In this document: in pieces, positions 24,630-36,468 of the stretch | Numbering within the stretch: position 1 is the stretch's first letter | Layout: each line of letters starts with the position of its first letter | DNA from: Apiospora phragmitis | Lineage: Eukaryota > Ascomycota > Sordariomycetes > Amphisphaeriales > Apiosporaceae | Direction: 5' to 3' | Length of the DNA: 64,000 bases | Assembly: GCA_038363925.1 (NCBI GenBank) | Contig: JAQQWL010000011.1 | Coordinates: forward strand, 372,001 to 436,000 | Translations under genes and position numbers: made by a program | The notes under the pieces: model-generated | Told to the model about the DNA's origin: nothing | Seen by the model: only the letters and a program-made list of their open reading frames with translations | The model's database searches: none

Positions 24630-26563
24630 AGCTAAAGCACCCCTCTACGGACCAACCCTTCGCGGACTAGAAAACTTATTAAATATACCCTTTTAATTCA
24701 AAGTCATTTCTATAATTAAAATTAGTTAAGATATACTATTTTTTAATATTCTTAATAATAATATAATCCTTTGTTTCCGTTCTATCGTCTTTTATTCCCT
24801 CTATATCGTTCTTCGGCCTACTTAATACCTTAACGTCGGTGGATTCGTTCTTAAATATAACCCTACTTTTTAACCTCCGCTTAGCCTGTCGTATATTAAA
24901 TATATAAATAAATCGCTATCCCGGTGCGATTTTTACTTTTTAACGTATTTTAATAGTTTTTTTATTAAATTTAGCTTAAAAATAATTAATTTAAGCCTCG
25001 AGGCTCGCGATTTTATTAACTTATTCGTTAAAGGCCTTACTAGCTTACGAGTAAAGAGTCTTTAAGAAAAAGAAGTTAAAAGTAGGGTTTATAGCGGCTA
25101 GTTTTCGATTATTATTTCTTAATACCTAATTATTAAAGGGTGTTTTAATAGGCGTTAAGGCTAATTCGGCGATAAAATCGGGCGTTAATTCTTTATTAAC
25201 TATTAGGGGTGGCTCTGAACGTAATTAAGCGATACTCTTATCCTTTAGGATAATATATTTCGATAATAAAGGTTTCGATCGATCCCGTGGATAAATCCTA
25301 GTTATTTTTTAAGCATTTTAGATCGTCGAAGGAATTAAAACGTTAATTCTAGCCTAGCGGTATACTTTTAATATATCTAATTTAATAGGTTTAAATTTAA
25401 AGACCGCGTTTAAATATACTTTTAAAAAGATCTTTAGCTTTTTTTTTAATAGCTTAAAAACCCTTATATTTAAAACTTATACGATATAATTATAATATAG
25501 CTCGTAAAAGACGAGCTATATTTTATTAATAAGATAAAACTATAAAAAATCTTCGTTTATATATAAATTATAACCGTTATAAATTAAGACGATTTATTTA
25601 TTACCGTAACGAGACCGAATATAAGGAATAAAAATATCCTAAATTTAATCTAATATTATAAGATTATTGGTCCACCTTTTAGGCGATGCTTTAAACCGCC
25701 AGTCATCTTAAAGATGGCTATCTTAGTTTAGAAACTACTGGCTTTAGACGTCGGCCCCCTTAAAAATAACCAGCGGCGGGAGGGTTACCCTATTACAGCC
25801 TATACACTCTAGGGTAGTAATCTATTCCCCTTTCTCGACGTCTTTTTTAAAAGCTAGATAATTAATAGCTTCGGTAATTACCTAGTGGTCACCGCTAACG
25901 CCTTAGCCGATACCTATTTCGTCGGTATTATAAAAGCGTTTAAAAGAGATATTAGCTAGTTCTAAAGTATTAAATCTATTAAAAAAAACGTTAATATTAG
26001 CGATAATTACCTTATTAACGCGGTTATAATTAATTATTTTAAACCTAGTAATTTTAACGGATTCGTTTTTAATTAAAAATTAAATATATTAATATTACCT
26101 TAACATATAAAACGCCTCGAAAGCGTTTAATATTTATTAAACTATATATTTAAACTTAACGAGCGCTAGCGTAAAGCTTAATCTAGCCTAGCCAATAACT
26201 TAATTCGCTAATTAAGTCTTAAAAATAGTAATAATACCTGCCGGTCTTTATTTAGCTCTTATCGCGTCGGTATACCGGCTAGGCGCTATATAATATAAAA
26301 TTAATCGGTATTTTATTTATAAACGGCTTCGCGAATACTTAGTTTAAGCTTTACGTTACGTACCGTAGCTTACGCGCGTTTTTAAATATTAAACGATAAT
26401 ATAAAGAGATAATTAAAAAAAACGAATAAAATAATAATAATATATATGGTTAAAAGGTAAAAGTAGTAAGAGAAATCCATATTATTATCTAAAGGTCTAA
26501 CGCGTTTATAGAGCGAAACGCGGTGGTCCGTGAAGGGGTGGTCCGTGGAGGGGTGCTTTAGCT
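24630..26563. mobile_element. Tc1/mariner-type TIR transposon, RIP-degraded
   Basis: The element is 1934 bp. The left end, AGCTAAAGCACCCCTCTACG, and the right end (reverse complement AGCTAAAGCACCCCTCCACG) form inverted repeats that continue for about 45 bp with C/T-type differences. TA flanks both sides (24628-24629 and 26564-26565). The interior is RIP-like AT-rich DNA with no open frame. The length and TA duplication suggest the pogo/Fot group, but I could not read a transposase motif safely, so the family and coding strand stay open. DNA immediately outside both ends has normal composition, so the element sits in ordinary host DNA at the island's edge. Confidence 0.75.
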
Positions 26564-26973
26564 TATCTGATGCATTGCTGTTTCGTGCTGATTGTAAACT
26601 TGACCTTTTTGGCTGCAACTCACTTTTGAGTTGACCGAAGCAATCTACTCTTGCATGAGAGCAAATTCGAACTGGACCAGAAGCTGCAATATTGTCCTCG
26701 ACGATAGCAGCAATCAATCACTCCCAGCTAACTGACTTGATCACTTGCCTGTCTGAATTTTCAATTTACTCCTGCCAGTGTGTTTTGATCTCTCCTACCA
26801 GGCAAGCACTTTTCCCATCCCCACTAAACCACCGCTCCTTCCCTAGTACCAACTATCACTTCATCCTGCCGTCCTGGGTCCTTCTTCACAAGCACCACTA
26901 GTTAATCTTTGGGGGTTTCTAGAAACCACCATAAATTGCCAATTCCACCTTTCACTTTGTTCCACCTCATAAC

Positions 26974-28363
26974 ATGGCACCCGCCGAACTCAAGGGTCAA
27001 GCACCAAAATACTTCCAGGACAGCGTCATTGACACGCCATCATCGTTAGTTGTCCTACCCTTCTATGATTTGGAAAGCTTTCCTGACTTCAGTCTTGTTA
27101 CCCAAGGTCCACCATGGCGGATGGAAACACCTTTGGAGGCAGCGGACCTTCTAGTCAACCTTCAGGCAGCAAGCGGCCCGGCAGCTCACCTCTCAGCGGT
27201 AACGATTCTGCCAAGAAACCCATGACGTTTCTCGGGGCTAGAAGCGCATCTGCTGCCCCTAGTACTACTGGTGTCATATTCGGATCTCCATCTGTCGCTC
27301 CTCATCACCGCCCTTCAATATTCCCCAGTACTCCCAACTCGTTCGCGCCTCCACCTCCTGCTCTGGCTCCGTCTCCGACTTCTTATTCGGCACCATTGAT
27401 GGTCCCCTCCTCTTCATTCCAGCCTGGTCAGTGGGCGAGCCCATCGACGGCCAATAAAGCCACATACCCGCCAGTTCTGACACCCGCACAGCAGCAGGAT
27501 TTGACCAACTCGAACGTAACAAACCTCACCAGACAAGTACTCGACTTACAGAAGCCCTGAAAGCTATTGAGAGAGGCATTGCCTCTACCAAGAGCTCGTC
27601 TGCCCCGACTCGTGCGCGCAAGAATGTCGTGTAGGCTGAAGATTATCTTGACTGGCTGAAGCAGCTTGATCTACAGCCCCCTGAGGGAATCATCAACTGG
27701 AAGAAGGCAGAGATCACATTCACTGCCCACAGTCTTGTCAACTTCGGTAACCTTGAACTGATTCTAGTGACGAAAGGCTGCTTGCATCTCCCACGTGCAT
27801 TATGGGACGCTGCCGATAAGCAAGTGAAAACAGAACATGATCTTGATTTCTTCCAGGAGATTTACCGCAATGAATGCGTCGAGCTGGTCACTTCAACAGC
27901 CGTACCGTTTTCTGTCACCTTCCCCAGACACCTACTCCCATTGGGCTCGGTATACTCCACACGCCGTTCAAACACACGTGTTGCGGATCCGCCCTCATTA
28001 ATTGCACACCTGTACATTGATATTAGCAAGCCATCAAAGTCACTCTGGTTGGTGACTTCGGGCTTTGGAGAACCGGGAATCTTTGGACTAACGACATGCG
28101 AGTGTAAACTCGCTGAAAGTGTCTCTGTAAAGTTCGACATTGCCAAATTAGTCGACGACGTCCGTACGCTGGGGCCTTCTGCACCCTCCGGCCCTATTAT
28201 GTCCAACGAGCAACATGTGGTCCAGACTTTCAGAGATCCAGCATTAGCTTTTCATTCCGCTGATTTTTACCATCTGGCTAAGCCCGATGCCTTGGAACTA
28301 GAAGAAGCCATTCGCAAAGGCTGGTCTAAGGACGGGTTTGCATCATCGTCCCTAGCGCCCTGA
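26974..28363 (+). pseudogene. broken paralogue of the orphan gene at 12252
   Basis: From the ATG at 27114 the frame reads MADGNTFGGSGPSSQPSG with a Pro/Ser-rich N-terminal region and stops at 27560. A one-base change there moves the sense frame to ALKAIERGIASTKSSS, which meets a TAG at about 27642. The frame then runs on as YLDWLKQLDLQPPEGII, GCLHLPRALWDAADK, PSKSLWLVTSGFG and EEAIRKGWS to 28363. These landmarks match the intact gene at 12252-13793. The TAG could come from CAG by RIP-like C-to-T change. An earlier ATG at 26974 is in another frame and is less likely. The role is unknown. Confidence 0.65.
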
Positions 28364-29167
28364 TCATACAAGTCTTCAGGCAGCGACGGCGAGATACAGA
28401 GGGACGACCTCACCACACACATATGACGGATCGCAGGTGCCGCGTGTATTGCCATCATCCACGGCAACAGGGATCTATTGTGATTACTCAAGAGCTTACG
28501 AAGCAAATGGAGTTACGGTATTTTGCTTGTACAATATGGTACTAGGAAACTTGTAGAGATGATTGGCATGGGTCATTGAGATACTCTATAGACTAATGGC
28601 ATCCCCTCTGAGCACATGATTTGTTTGACGTCGTGATTCTATGCTTGTCCACTATATACGAGAGCGCGCTACGGCTTCGCTGCTCCAGATCTAGCTCCTC
28701 AATCTAAGCTTCTCTTTGGCTTAACCCATTGCGCAAACCCCGCCAGTAATTGATAACAAATGGCTAGCTAACTATGCGTTCGATATTTGTTCGGTGCCAA
28801 AGAATTTGCTGGCTAGGGAATCTTTCCGTCCGCTAACCACAAGCAGCTCGAGGGGTTAGCCAATATGCCATGAGTGCCTGTTGAAGTCCTGATGCGACGT
28901 AGAACCGGGTTGCCTAGGAGAAGGCAGACACGACCCGTTCCACCCCAGATTTCAGCATCTTCGTAATCTCGGTAAGGTCTTTGGCACGCTTAGCGCCAAC
29001 ACACTGTTGTCTTATTACTCACGCAGTCTCCCTTACGTCCTGATGAGGACGGATGGATCGCTTTCTTTGTCTGCATTTTAACTTTTTCTTCTTCTTCTTT
29101 TTCCTTTTTTGAAGACTATCATTTTCTTTGATAAGATCATTTTCTTTGATAAGATCATTGTTCATGT
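28364..29167. other. intergenic region
   Basis: No convincing frame. Near the right end a T/C-rich run (about 29070-29110) is followed by two exact 18-bp tandem units (29118-29135 and 29136-29153). Confidence 0.5.
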
Positions 29168-30355
29168 GATGGATGACGGCACTACTATCACCCAAACGCC
29201 CCTTACCGGCGGTGCTGCACGAATACCGTCTCGCTCCCCCTCAGATATCGCCGTTCACCCCGTATTATGGAAACGAGTGTGAGCCCCTGGTCGATTGCAG
29301 CCGCGAGCTCTCCACTGCTTGCCATCCTGCATACCTTGTCAGCCGTAATACGCTCACATCCTCCTTGGCCTCTTCCAGGCCGGCCTGTTTCCCGGACGGT
29401 TTCTACGAGTTACGTGAGTGAGGGGTTTGTTTATTAATTAAAGCTTCCCCCCTAAGAGAAACAGTTGCCCGTATATGTAATGAACCTGACAAGAAGTCGG
29501 GGTGCGATAATTAAAAAAAGACCTCTCCGCGGTATATCCAGGCACGGCGTGCATGTCCGGCTGGCAGAACGCCTGTCAAACCACGTTTCAGGCCTTCGGG
29601 AAGGAACAGTCGCAGATCTGGTGCTGTCTGGCCGGTGATTTTGAATGCTCGGCTACCGAGAAACTGGGTACACCTTCCGGGGTGTGTGTGAGTCTGGTGT
29701 CGAAACCCACGCGCTATTTTGTGATCTCGGCTACGAATGCACATGGGCTTCCATCCATGGGAATATCCAGTACGGTGTTCCCGACGCTGGCCGCCGGCCA
29801 GGCATGGCCGTACGTCGTGGATGCTCTGCCATTGCAGGTTCCGCGCGCAAACACGGGCAATCCGATGCCCACCGCCACCATGGAATCCAATTCAGAGACC
29901 GCCACAGACTCGAGTTCAGCCGAATCTTCTTCTTCTTCTTCCAAGTCCGGTTCCACAGAGGATACAAGACGCCTCCCCACGAGTTCCATAGCGGGCATAG
30001 GCGGGAAGCGTCTTGGCCGTCGTGGCCTTCTACACCGCCATGTTCTTCTGCGTGTGCTGCCTCAAACGACGACGCAGCAGCCGCAGCAGAAGAAGCCTCC
30101 GGGACCCAGTAGCGGGTCTGGGGGGTTGACACGTACTGCTGCGAGCCCGACGAGTTGCTCACGACCGACGTCCGGCGGTCCGAGCTGGAGGGGTACGGAA
30201 TGTACCCCGAACTGGACGGCAGCACGCGGCCCGCGGAGGCACCGGCAACGGGTAATGGGGATATACAGCAAGAGGCGACCGATATCAAAGAAGGATGGGA
30301 CCGATCTGATGGGACTATGTACGAGCTGCCCGGTGTGCCTCCTAGTAGAATATGA
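29168..30355 (+). CDS. secreted or single-pass membrane protein with Cys-rich ectodomain, frames broken
   Basis: Pieces of one fungal surface protein lie in successive frames. The N-terminal part ends CFPDGFYELR. An intron (GTGAGT at about 29415, acceptor ATCCAG at about 29543) leads to TACMSGWQNACQTTFQAFGK, a Cys-rich ectodomain with WCC. Next come a Ser-rich stalk, a transmembrane segment (SVLAVVAFYTAMFFCVCC) with a basic stop-transfer KRRRSSRSRR, and a cytoplasmic tail ending MYELPGVPPSRI at 30355. The segment-to-segment frame changes fall near 30005 and 30120, and perhaps one near 29205 if the start is the ATG at 29168 rather than 29173. Ectodomain, stalk, helix and tail in this order resemble uncharacterised fungal plasma-membrane proteins. 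It may be intact in the organism if the changes are sequence errors. Confidence 0.6.
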
Positions 30356-30717
30356 ACGCATGGTATGGCCAGTTTGAGATGCCACCTTGTGCGTAATTGG
30401 CTCTCTTTGGATTCTATATTCCGTATTGGGAGATGTCCACACAAGTGACCTATTTCTCAATTTGGCATATCGTTGCCATACATCCCTAGTAGGTTGAACT
30501 AAATATTATAGTTCATCATTAGAATGCAAGCCGTACCAACCGACGTATACATTACTATATTTATGTGGCTTCGGCGCTAGCCACCGCCACAGGACCCACT
30601 TGGTAGATGCTTATCTAGACATCCTCCAAAATATGTCGTCACATTCTACGTTTCCATGACATAATATGCCGGCTTTCTCATATAAATGCCACAAAAGGCC
30701 TGTCAAGGTCAAGGAAG

Positions 30718-32720
30718 ATGTCAGCGGCGGCCACCGCCAGTCAATCACGGCGGTACATGAGTAAGAAGCAAAGACCATGTGACTACTGCCGAGCCCGAAA
30801 ATCGGCATGCCGCCTTGACCGAGGGCCTCCTTGTCGTCTCTGCCAGATGAGTGGTCGGGAGTGCACCTTTCTCGATAGACCGGCCTCACGGAGGAGTCCA
30901 GCAGCAGCAGGTTCCAGTGGAAGAAGTCCAAGCGCACGAAGCGATGATTCCGGGCAACTAGCTGCAGTTGCTCCTCCGCCGCCCAGTGGTGCGCCTGGGC
31001 CTAGCGTGGAGACGACACCTTTTGACCTGCAGATGGCCATGGACAGTATACCAGACTGGCCCCCTTATCTGATGAATGAATCGGACTTTGACGCCATATT
31101 CAATCAGGAGATTTCCGCAGCAAGCAAAGCAGATTCCATATCTACACCGCCCAAACCCAATCCAGATGGATACAGTGGACTTCAGGTCGAGTTTCTGGGC
31201 TTGAGCAGCGACATGGACCCTTTCATGCTCCAAATGTACAAGTACGACGACCAGTCTCTCTTCAAGTTTAAGGAACTCGCCGTTCAGATGGTGCAAAAAG
31301 GGCCCATCCCGTGCCAGCTTCTGGTGTCGCCCGAGACACTCTACCATTCGCGAAGAGCGGAAACAGGAACCGAGATCTTGAACGAAGAGGAGGCCAGAGC
31401 AATGCTGGAACGTTTAGTCGACCAAAACCTCGGCGGAAAGCTCATCGACCTATTTCGCCGGTTGATTCAGCCTCAGTTTCCCGTTTTCTCGACCGAGACT
31501 GGCCAAATCCGGCCGAGACCCCTTCGCACCTCCTGGCGGCCCTGTATGCCATCACACTGCCGTTTACGCTGTTTGACGATTGTCTCAACGTGGATACCGC
31601 GTACGACCTTGCGGTTTATCCGGACCTCTTCGGCATCATCAACACGGCGCTGTCGTATTACATGCACACGCCCAACATTGCGATTGTGCAGACCCTCCTT
31701 CTCCTGGTGTTGAGGCCCTCCAATATCCACACCTTCACTGACGCAGCCCACCGTTGGGCTCTTCTGGGTACCTTGACTAGTCATGCTGTAACCATCGGAT
31801 TGCACCAAGACGCTGACAGCTGGATCATTCCGGCTTGGCAGGTCGCCCAAAGACGACGGTTGTCGTTTCTTATCCTCGCCGCCGACAGATGGCTCAGTTG
31901 CGGCTATGGAAAGCCCCCGCATATCCATGAAGACAATTGGATTGTCACGGCCCTGGAAGCCAGCGACCGTTTGGGATGCGGTCTGGATGAGGACAAATGC
32001 TCGCAAGTCATCCAATTTTCATCCCTAACCGGCGCACTAGGATGTGTACTATTCAAGCTGTAGTACGTCAACACCCCCTTTCCCCCATGTGTTTTGCGCC
32101 TCGTATCGTGCTGACTTGATAAGTTCACTGCGGGCAACGAGCGAGACTTCCACTAGCGTGGAGAGAACCATGGAGACCGCTCGTCCCATCCTGGACCGTC
32201 TCACCTCTATGCGACAGTACATTGCCCCGGTCGCGATTACGCAGCTCCTGGGCTGTCTATATGCGGAGCTTATGGTACTTCGCGCCATGTCACGTCCATG
32301 GCTCGTCCTCAGCAAAGATGGCACTTCTTCCACCTTGGATGATGGGGCAACGGCCATCATCTATGACCAAGTTCGATTGCGTACCAGAGAATGTACAAAG
32401 CAACTCTCTGAACTGGTCTGCCGACTCGGTCCTAGCACACTGCCATTTTCTGGCCTCCGTGGAGCCAAATGGCCTTCTCTTCGTTGTTCCAGGCGCAGAT
32501 GACCATGGCGATCTCGTCGCGAGACTCGGATGAAGCAAGCGTCTGGATAGGAGATTTGATGAGCACGCGGAAGTGCGCGCGTCTGCGAATCCAGTCCTTC
32601 TCGCAATTACGATTGGGACTCATCAGAATCGATTCACTGTTCTGGCGCGGCATCGAGAATGTCTTGCATCTTCAGCCTCACGTTCGTGAAGCGTTTAGAT
32701 CTCACCAGTACCAAGAATAG
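30718..32720 (+). CDS. Zn2Cys6 fungal transcription factor, two frame changes
   Basis: The N-terminus holds a binuclear zinc cluster, CDYCRARKSAC then CRLCQMSGREC (residues about 20-50), the DNA-binding domain of Gal4-type regulators. The middle reads as the fungal-specific regulatory domain (ALYAITLPFTLFDDC, GLHQDADSWIIPAWQVAQRR, ADRWLSCGYGKP). The C-terminus has IDSLFWRGIENVLHLQPHV and AFRSHQY. An intron at 32063-32123 (GTACGT, GCTGAC branch, AAG acceptor) joins LFKLY to SLRATSETST. Two one-base changes break the frame, near 31490 (beside TTTTC) and near 32445 (in CATTTTCTGG). It is divergent from the D-amino-acid oxidase and close to the hydrolase and transporter, so it is the obvious candidate to control them; that is inference only. 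Confidence 0.75.
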
Positions 32721-32764
32721 GGGACAGATACCCCATTGGTTACGAAGGATGGATATATATGCCA

Positions 32765-34221
32765 TTACACTGCCAGTCTGCCTGCCCCTAGTAAGAAACC
32801 ACAAGTCACCAAAAAGCGCTGCCGCTGTAAGTGTTCTACAGATTGGCCTGAGTCACACGACTCGAAAAGGCGATCCAGGATGGGCTTGGCACTAGCGACC
32901 GCATCAGCTGCCATGCCATAGCCCGCCTGGAATCCAGTACCGCCCGCCCCGTAGTTATGGACAAGCAGACGACCCTGGCCTCGGACTTTCAGTTCCACTG
33001 CCTCAACCCTAGCCCCGCCCTCGCGCGAAGGCCGAAGCCCAGCCAGGACTGCCAATATCTCCGAGTGGCTATTCCGGACCTCGCTAGAAAGCTCGCTTGT
33101 ACGCTTCAGGATGGAGTCTGTCTCATCAGAGAATGTATCACTCGTGCTGGGTCCCCTCTCAGTCAGTACTAGTGTCCCAACCAACTTGATGTGTGGACGG
33201 ACGCAACTCACCTCACGCCTTTCTGCATATAGCCACCCAAGATCACATTGCCGTTGGAAAACGGTCGTGGGATGATATATGTCACGTAATCCCGCCCGTG
33301 CCTCATGACGTTCTGGTGGACATCGGGGGCTTTCACCAGGACGATCTGCCCCCTCGTGGGTAGCACCGGGGATCCGCGACGCCGGCCAAGTGGGCCGACG
33401 CGTTCCCGTACAATTGAAGACGACCTCGGTCTGGGGGCTGATGTAGGCGTCGTGTATGTCTGCGGTCTTTTGGCGCACGAAGCGGACGCCGTGGTGGTCT
33501 TTCAGCCGGCGGTACAGGAACTTGATGTGTTCCGGGGCGTTGATCGTCACGGTGGTGTACTTCAGCCCGGACGCCACACCGTCGGGAAGCTGGGCTGCCG
33601 GAATGATTCGGAACTGTTTGTTCCATTTTGTTCTAGTCAGTATCTCAGGAAACGTTTTGCCTAAAAGGGGGAGGGGGCCTCCACTGTCGGTAATCAACTC
33701 ACGTCTTGCAGATAATCGGACAGTGACTGCATCTTGTCGTCGGAAACTTTGTCTTCCCAGTACTCGGTGGACGGAGTCTGTTGCACAAACGATTCGGGCC
33801 CGACCTGCTCGGCGAGTTTCGTGAGGTGCTGGTAGCCTGTTCGGTCCCACCTCAAGGCATTCGCGTCGTGTCCAGAGATGGCTGAGAAATTCGCCCCGGC
33901 CCTGGTGTATTGAGTTGACTCAGTACAAACGCCTTGAGGCGGAGAGAGGGAGAGCTGGGATAGGAGAGGTTTGGGTTTTGTATTTTACCATGGTGATGTG
34001 TAATTGATGGACGTATCACCTGGAAGGTGCTCGGCAATCACGGTCACGTATTGCCCAAGTCCTTGGTCTGCCAGTATGGACGCGACGTTCAACCCGATGA
34101 TGCCGGCGCTGCTTGCGAAGTTTGGGTCAGTTGCTATTTCCACAGAAAGAGCTAGGGAGGTGTTGATTTGTTCTACGGACCCTACGATCACAATCGCCTC
34201 TCTGCCGTTGTTTAAAGCCAT
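32765..34221 (-). CDS. D-amino-acid oxidase family flavoenzyme, two frame changes
   Basis: FAD-dependent oxidases of this family deaminate D-amino acids (or D-aspartate) to keto acids, giving ammonia and hydrogen peroxide. Five exons: 34221-34181, 34108-33989, 33901-33703, 33613-33212 and 33155-32765. Joining the first two makes the FAD-binding IVIVGAGIIGLNVASIL. Then come the conserved NYTSPWAGANFSA, FRIIPAAQLPDGVASGLKY, VVFNCTG, GLRPSREGGARVE (substrate-binding Arg region) and VHNYGAGGTGFQAGYGMA. Exon 4 has one-base changes near 33405 (GGAACG) and 33355 (in the G-run of CCACGAGGGGGC); between them the text reads ASAHLAGVADPRCYP, and after them GQIVLVKAPDVHQNV. The C-terminus ends GAGRLAV with no SKL-type peroxisome signal in the present frame, which is unusual for fungal members. 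Specificity (D-Asp or neutral D-amino acids) cannot be told. Confidence 0.82.
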
Positions 34222-34663
34222 GGTAGCCGAGGTCTTGCTGATTCGGTAGTAGTATACATATGGTATGGCTGATAATGACATCTAGAAGTCGTCGTGATAA
34301 GGCGACTCGACGTTGGCATTATCTATCTATTATTATCAAAGGCCGTCATTGGGGTGGGGATCCTGGGGTGCGATTTGATTGGCGGCGTTGACTTCATTGA
34401 GCCCACACTTCTAGTAGTTTCCGATTGTCATTCAGGTCGCTGACCCGAACGGACTTTGATAAGACACCGGACGTTGAGATGTATAATACCGTTTGGTGTT
34501 AGATATGGTTAGTCAGGAGTCTTGTCAAAATCAACGCTGCGGTGACGAGCAGATACTACTACTTCCGAAGCTATCCAAATTAGACACTCGCATGCTGGCC
34601 CATCACATCTAATATTCTTGTTCTTCGCAGACAATCAAATTCAGTTATGATATCTCTTTTAGA

Positions 34664-35971
34664 TTAATTAAAATGAGCATCCCGCAGCACCTGGATAGTA
34701 TCCTCTATGAACTCGAAACTCTTGGATAGACCACGCTCCGGGTGGTTGTAATGCGCAAACGCATGAGGCGCCCCTTTATACCGTTTCGTCGTCACCCTGT
34801 TCCCAGCCTCCTTCAACTTCTCCGCGTACGCCTCCCCTCGTCCCGCTCGAGGTCGAACTCGGCCGTGACCACGTGGGCCGGCGGCAAGTCCGCGAAGGAC
34901 GCCGCCAACATCGGCGTCATGAGCCAGGAGGCAAACGCGCGGTCCTGGGCCGCGTCGTCATCGCCCAGCCAGTACTTCAGAAACCACTGCTCCCGCCCCA
35001 GCGGGCTCCACGGCAGGTCCTGCAGGTCCCGCGCGCTCGCGTAGGGACAGTTTTTCTCGTCGAGCCGCGTTACGCGCCGGCGGCAGTAGCGCATGTCCGT
35101 CGCGGGCACGATCAGCAGGTGCAGCTTGATGGGGATGCCTTCGTCGCGGGCAAAGTGCGCCAGGACGGCTGACATGTGGCCGCCGGCGGATAGGCCGCCG
35201 AACGAGACGCTTTGGGGGATCGACGTTCGTCGTTTTGGAGTTTTGCCTTGTCTGGGGAAATTGAACGACCGATCGCGTCAGTTGGCTTTATGGTGAGACT
35301 GTGCAAAGGAACGTACCCATTTTGCAGCATCCCAGCAATCATAGATGGCCGTGGGGAAAGGGTACTCGGGCCCCTTCCGGTAGCCGACATCAATCACTTT
35401 GATGCCGACCGCATTACACATGTGGCGACACCATGCCCTCTCCGACTCCAAACTGCCCACGACCCAGCCTCCTGTAATAGTAAAGAGTGAGCCTGTGAGC
35501 AAATCACTTCACTGTCACAGACTCATAAGAGGCAAGATCTGGCACTTACCGCCATGAAAGTTGAGATGCACCGGGAATGGACCCGGTCCTTCGGGGCTGT
35601 ATATCCGGATCTGAATCTGGCCTGGAGGGCTGGAGACCGGGATGGATATGTCTTCCACCTTATGAACCTCCGGTCCTAGTATGTGTTAAAACGATTCTTT
35701 CAGCCCATCTTCTTTGTTATGGTGGTATCTTACCGTTATACGTAGCATAGGAAAAGCTGTATTTGGCCGGATCTTTTCGGTATTCTTCCAAGGTGACCTC
35801 ATCCGAACGCATGATGTGACTGCCGTGTGTATTCCATAGTTCGCGCCATTCCGGGTCTAGGCCGGGGTATGCATCCTCCGGTATAGTGTGCGGTATGAAG
35901 CCGTTCGGCGTTGCGCTGGCCGGGTCGGCGGCCATAGGCGGTGCGCCAAGACTTGAACATGTGTTAGTCAT
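34664..35971 (-). CDS. alpha/beta hydrolase (HSL/arylacetamide-deacetylase-like esterase), two frame changes
   Basis: Hormone-sensitive-lipase-like esterases hydrolyse short ester or amide substrates. Exon 1 (from 35971) encodes FIPHTIPEDAYPGLDPEWREL. After an intron comes VHKVEDISIPVSSPPGQIQ; a second intron splits the oxyanion-hole motif NFHGGGWVVGS. A third intron follows DCWDAAKW. The nucleophile elbow is GGLSAGGHMSA. The acidic residue lies in VTAEFDLERDE and the catalytic His in GAPHAFAHYNHPERG, near the C-terminus at 34664. Two one-base changes sit in homopolymers: an extra C in the five-base run at about 35214-35218 (four would read NVDPQSVSFGG) and a missing G in the run at about 34832-34836. 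With these allowed, the protein is about 340 residues, normal for the family. It is collinear with the oxidase on the same strand. A start at 35937 is also possible. Confidence 0.78.
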
Positions 35972-36468
35972 GATATAATATAGGTGATGATGGTGCCGCC
36001 AACTGATCGAAATAGATACGCCCCCTAGGTGCAGTAATTACGAACCAACAAAAATTGATGAGTCGTACTATGAGGCGGCTTTTGGTCTTTAGCTGGAAGG
36101 GGAAGGTCGTCCCCGGTTAAGTCCGAGGGGGTATTAGAGAGAAAAGAGGACTTTTGATTGGCGGCGTTCTCGTTCGCCCGATCTGTAGTGCTATCTCGCC
36201 TATCTCTGGCTATCTGTGGGTTATTTGAAGGCCACGATAGGCCTGGAACGCCGCCAATCAGAAGCCAGCAATTATGCCAAGATCTACGTATGCACGGTCA
36301 TGCGCGAACAGGGGGTCCTAACCCATGGGGTAATTGACGGATAGGTGGGTTCATATACAAATGACTCTGTCTCTCCTGTTAAAGAAGTTGATTCCGTGGG
36401 TTCATCGACAACCATACAACCCTTGACCAGTTCTCCTTTACTCCAGGTTTCAGTCCTACGACGACGGC

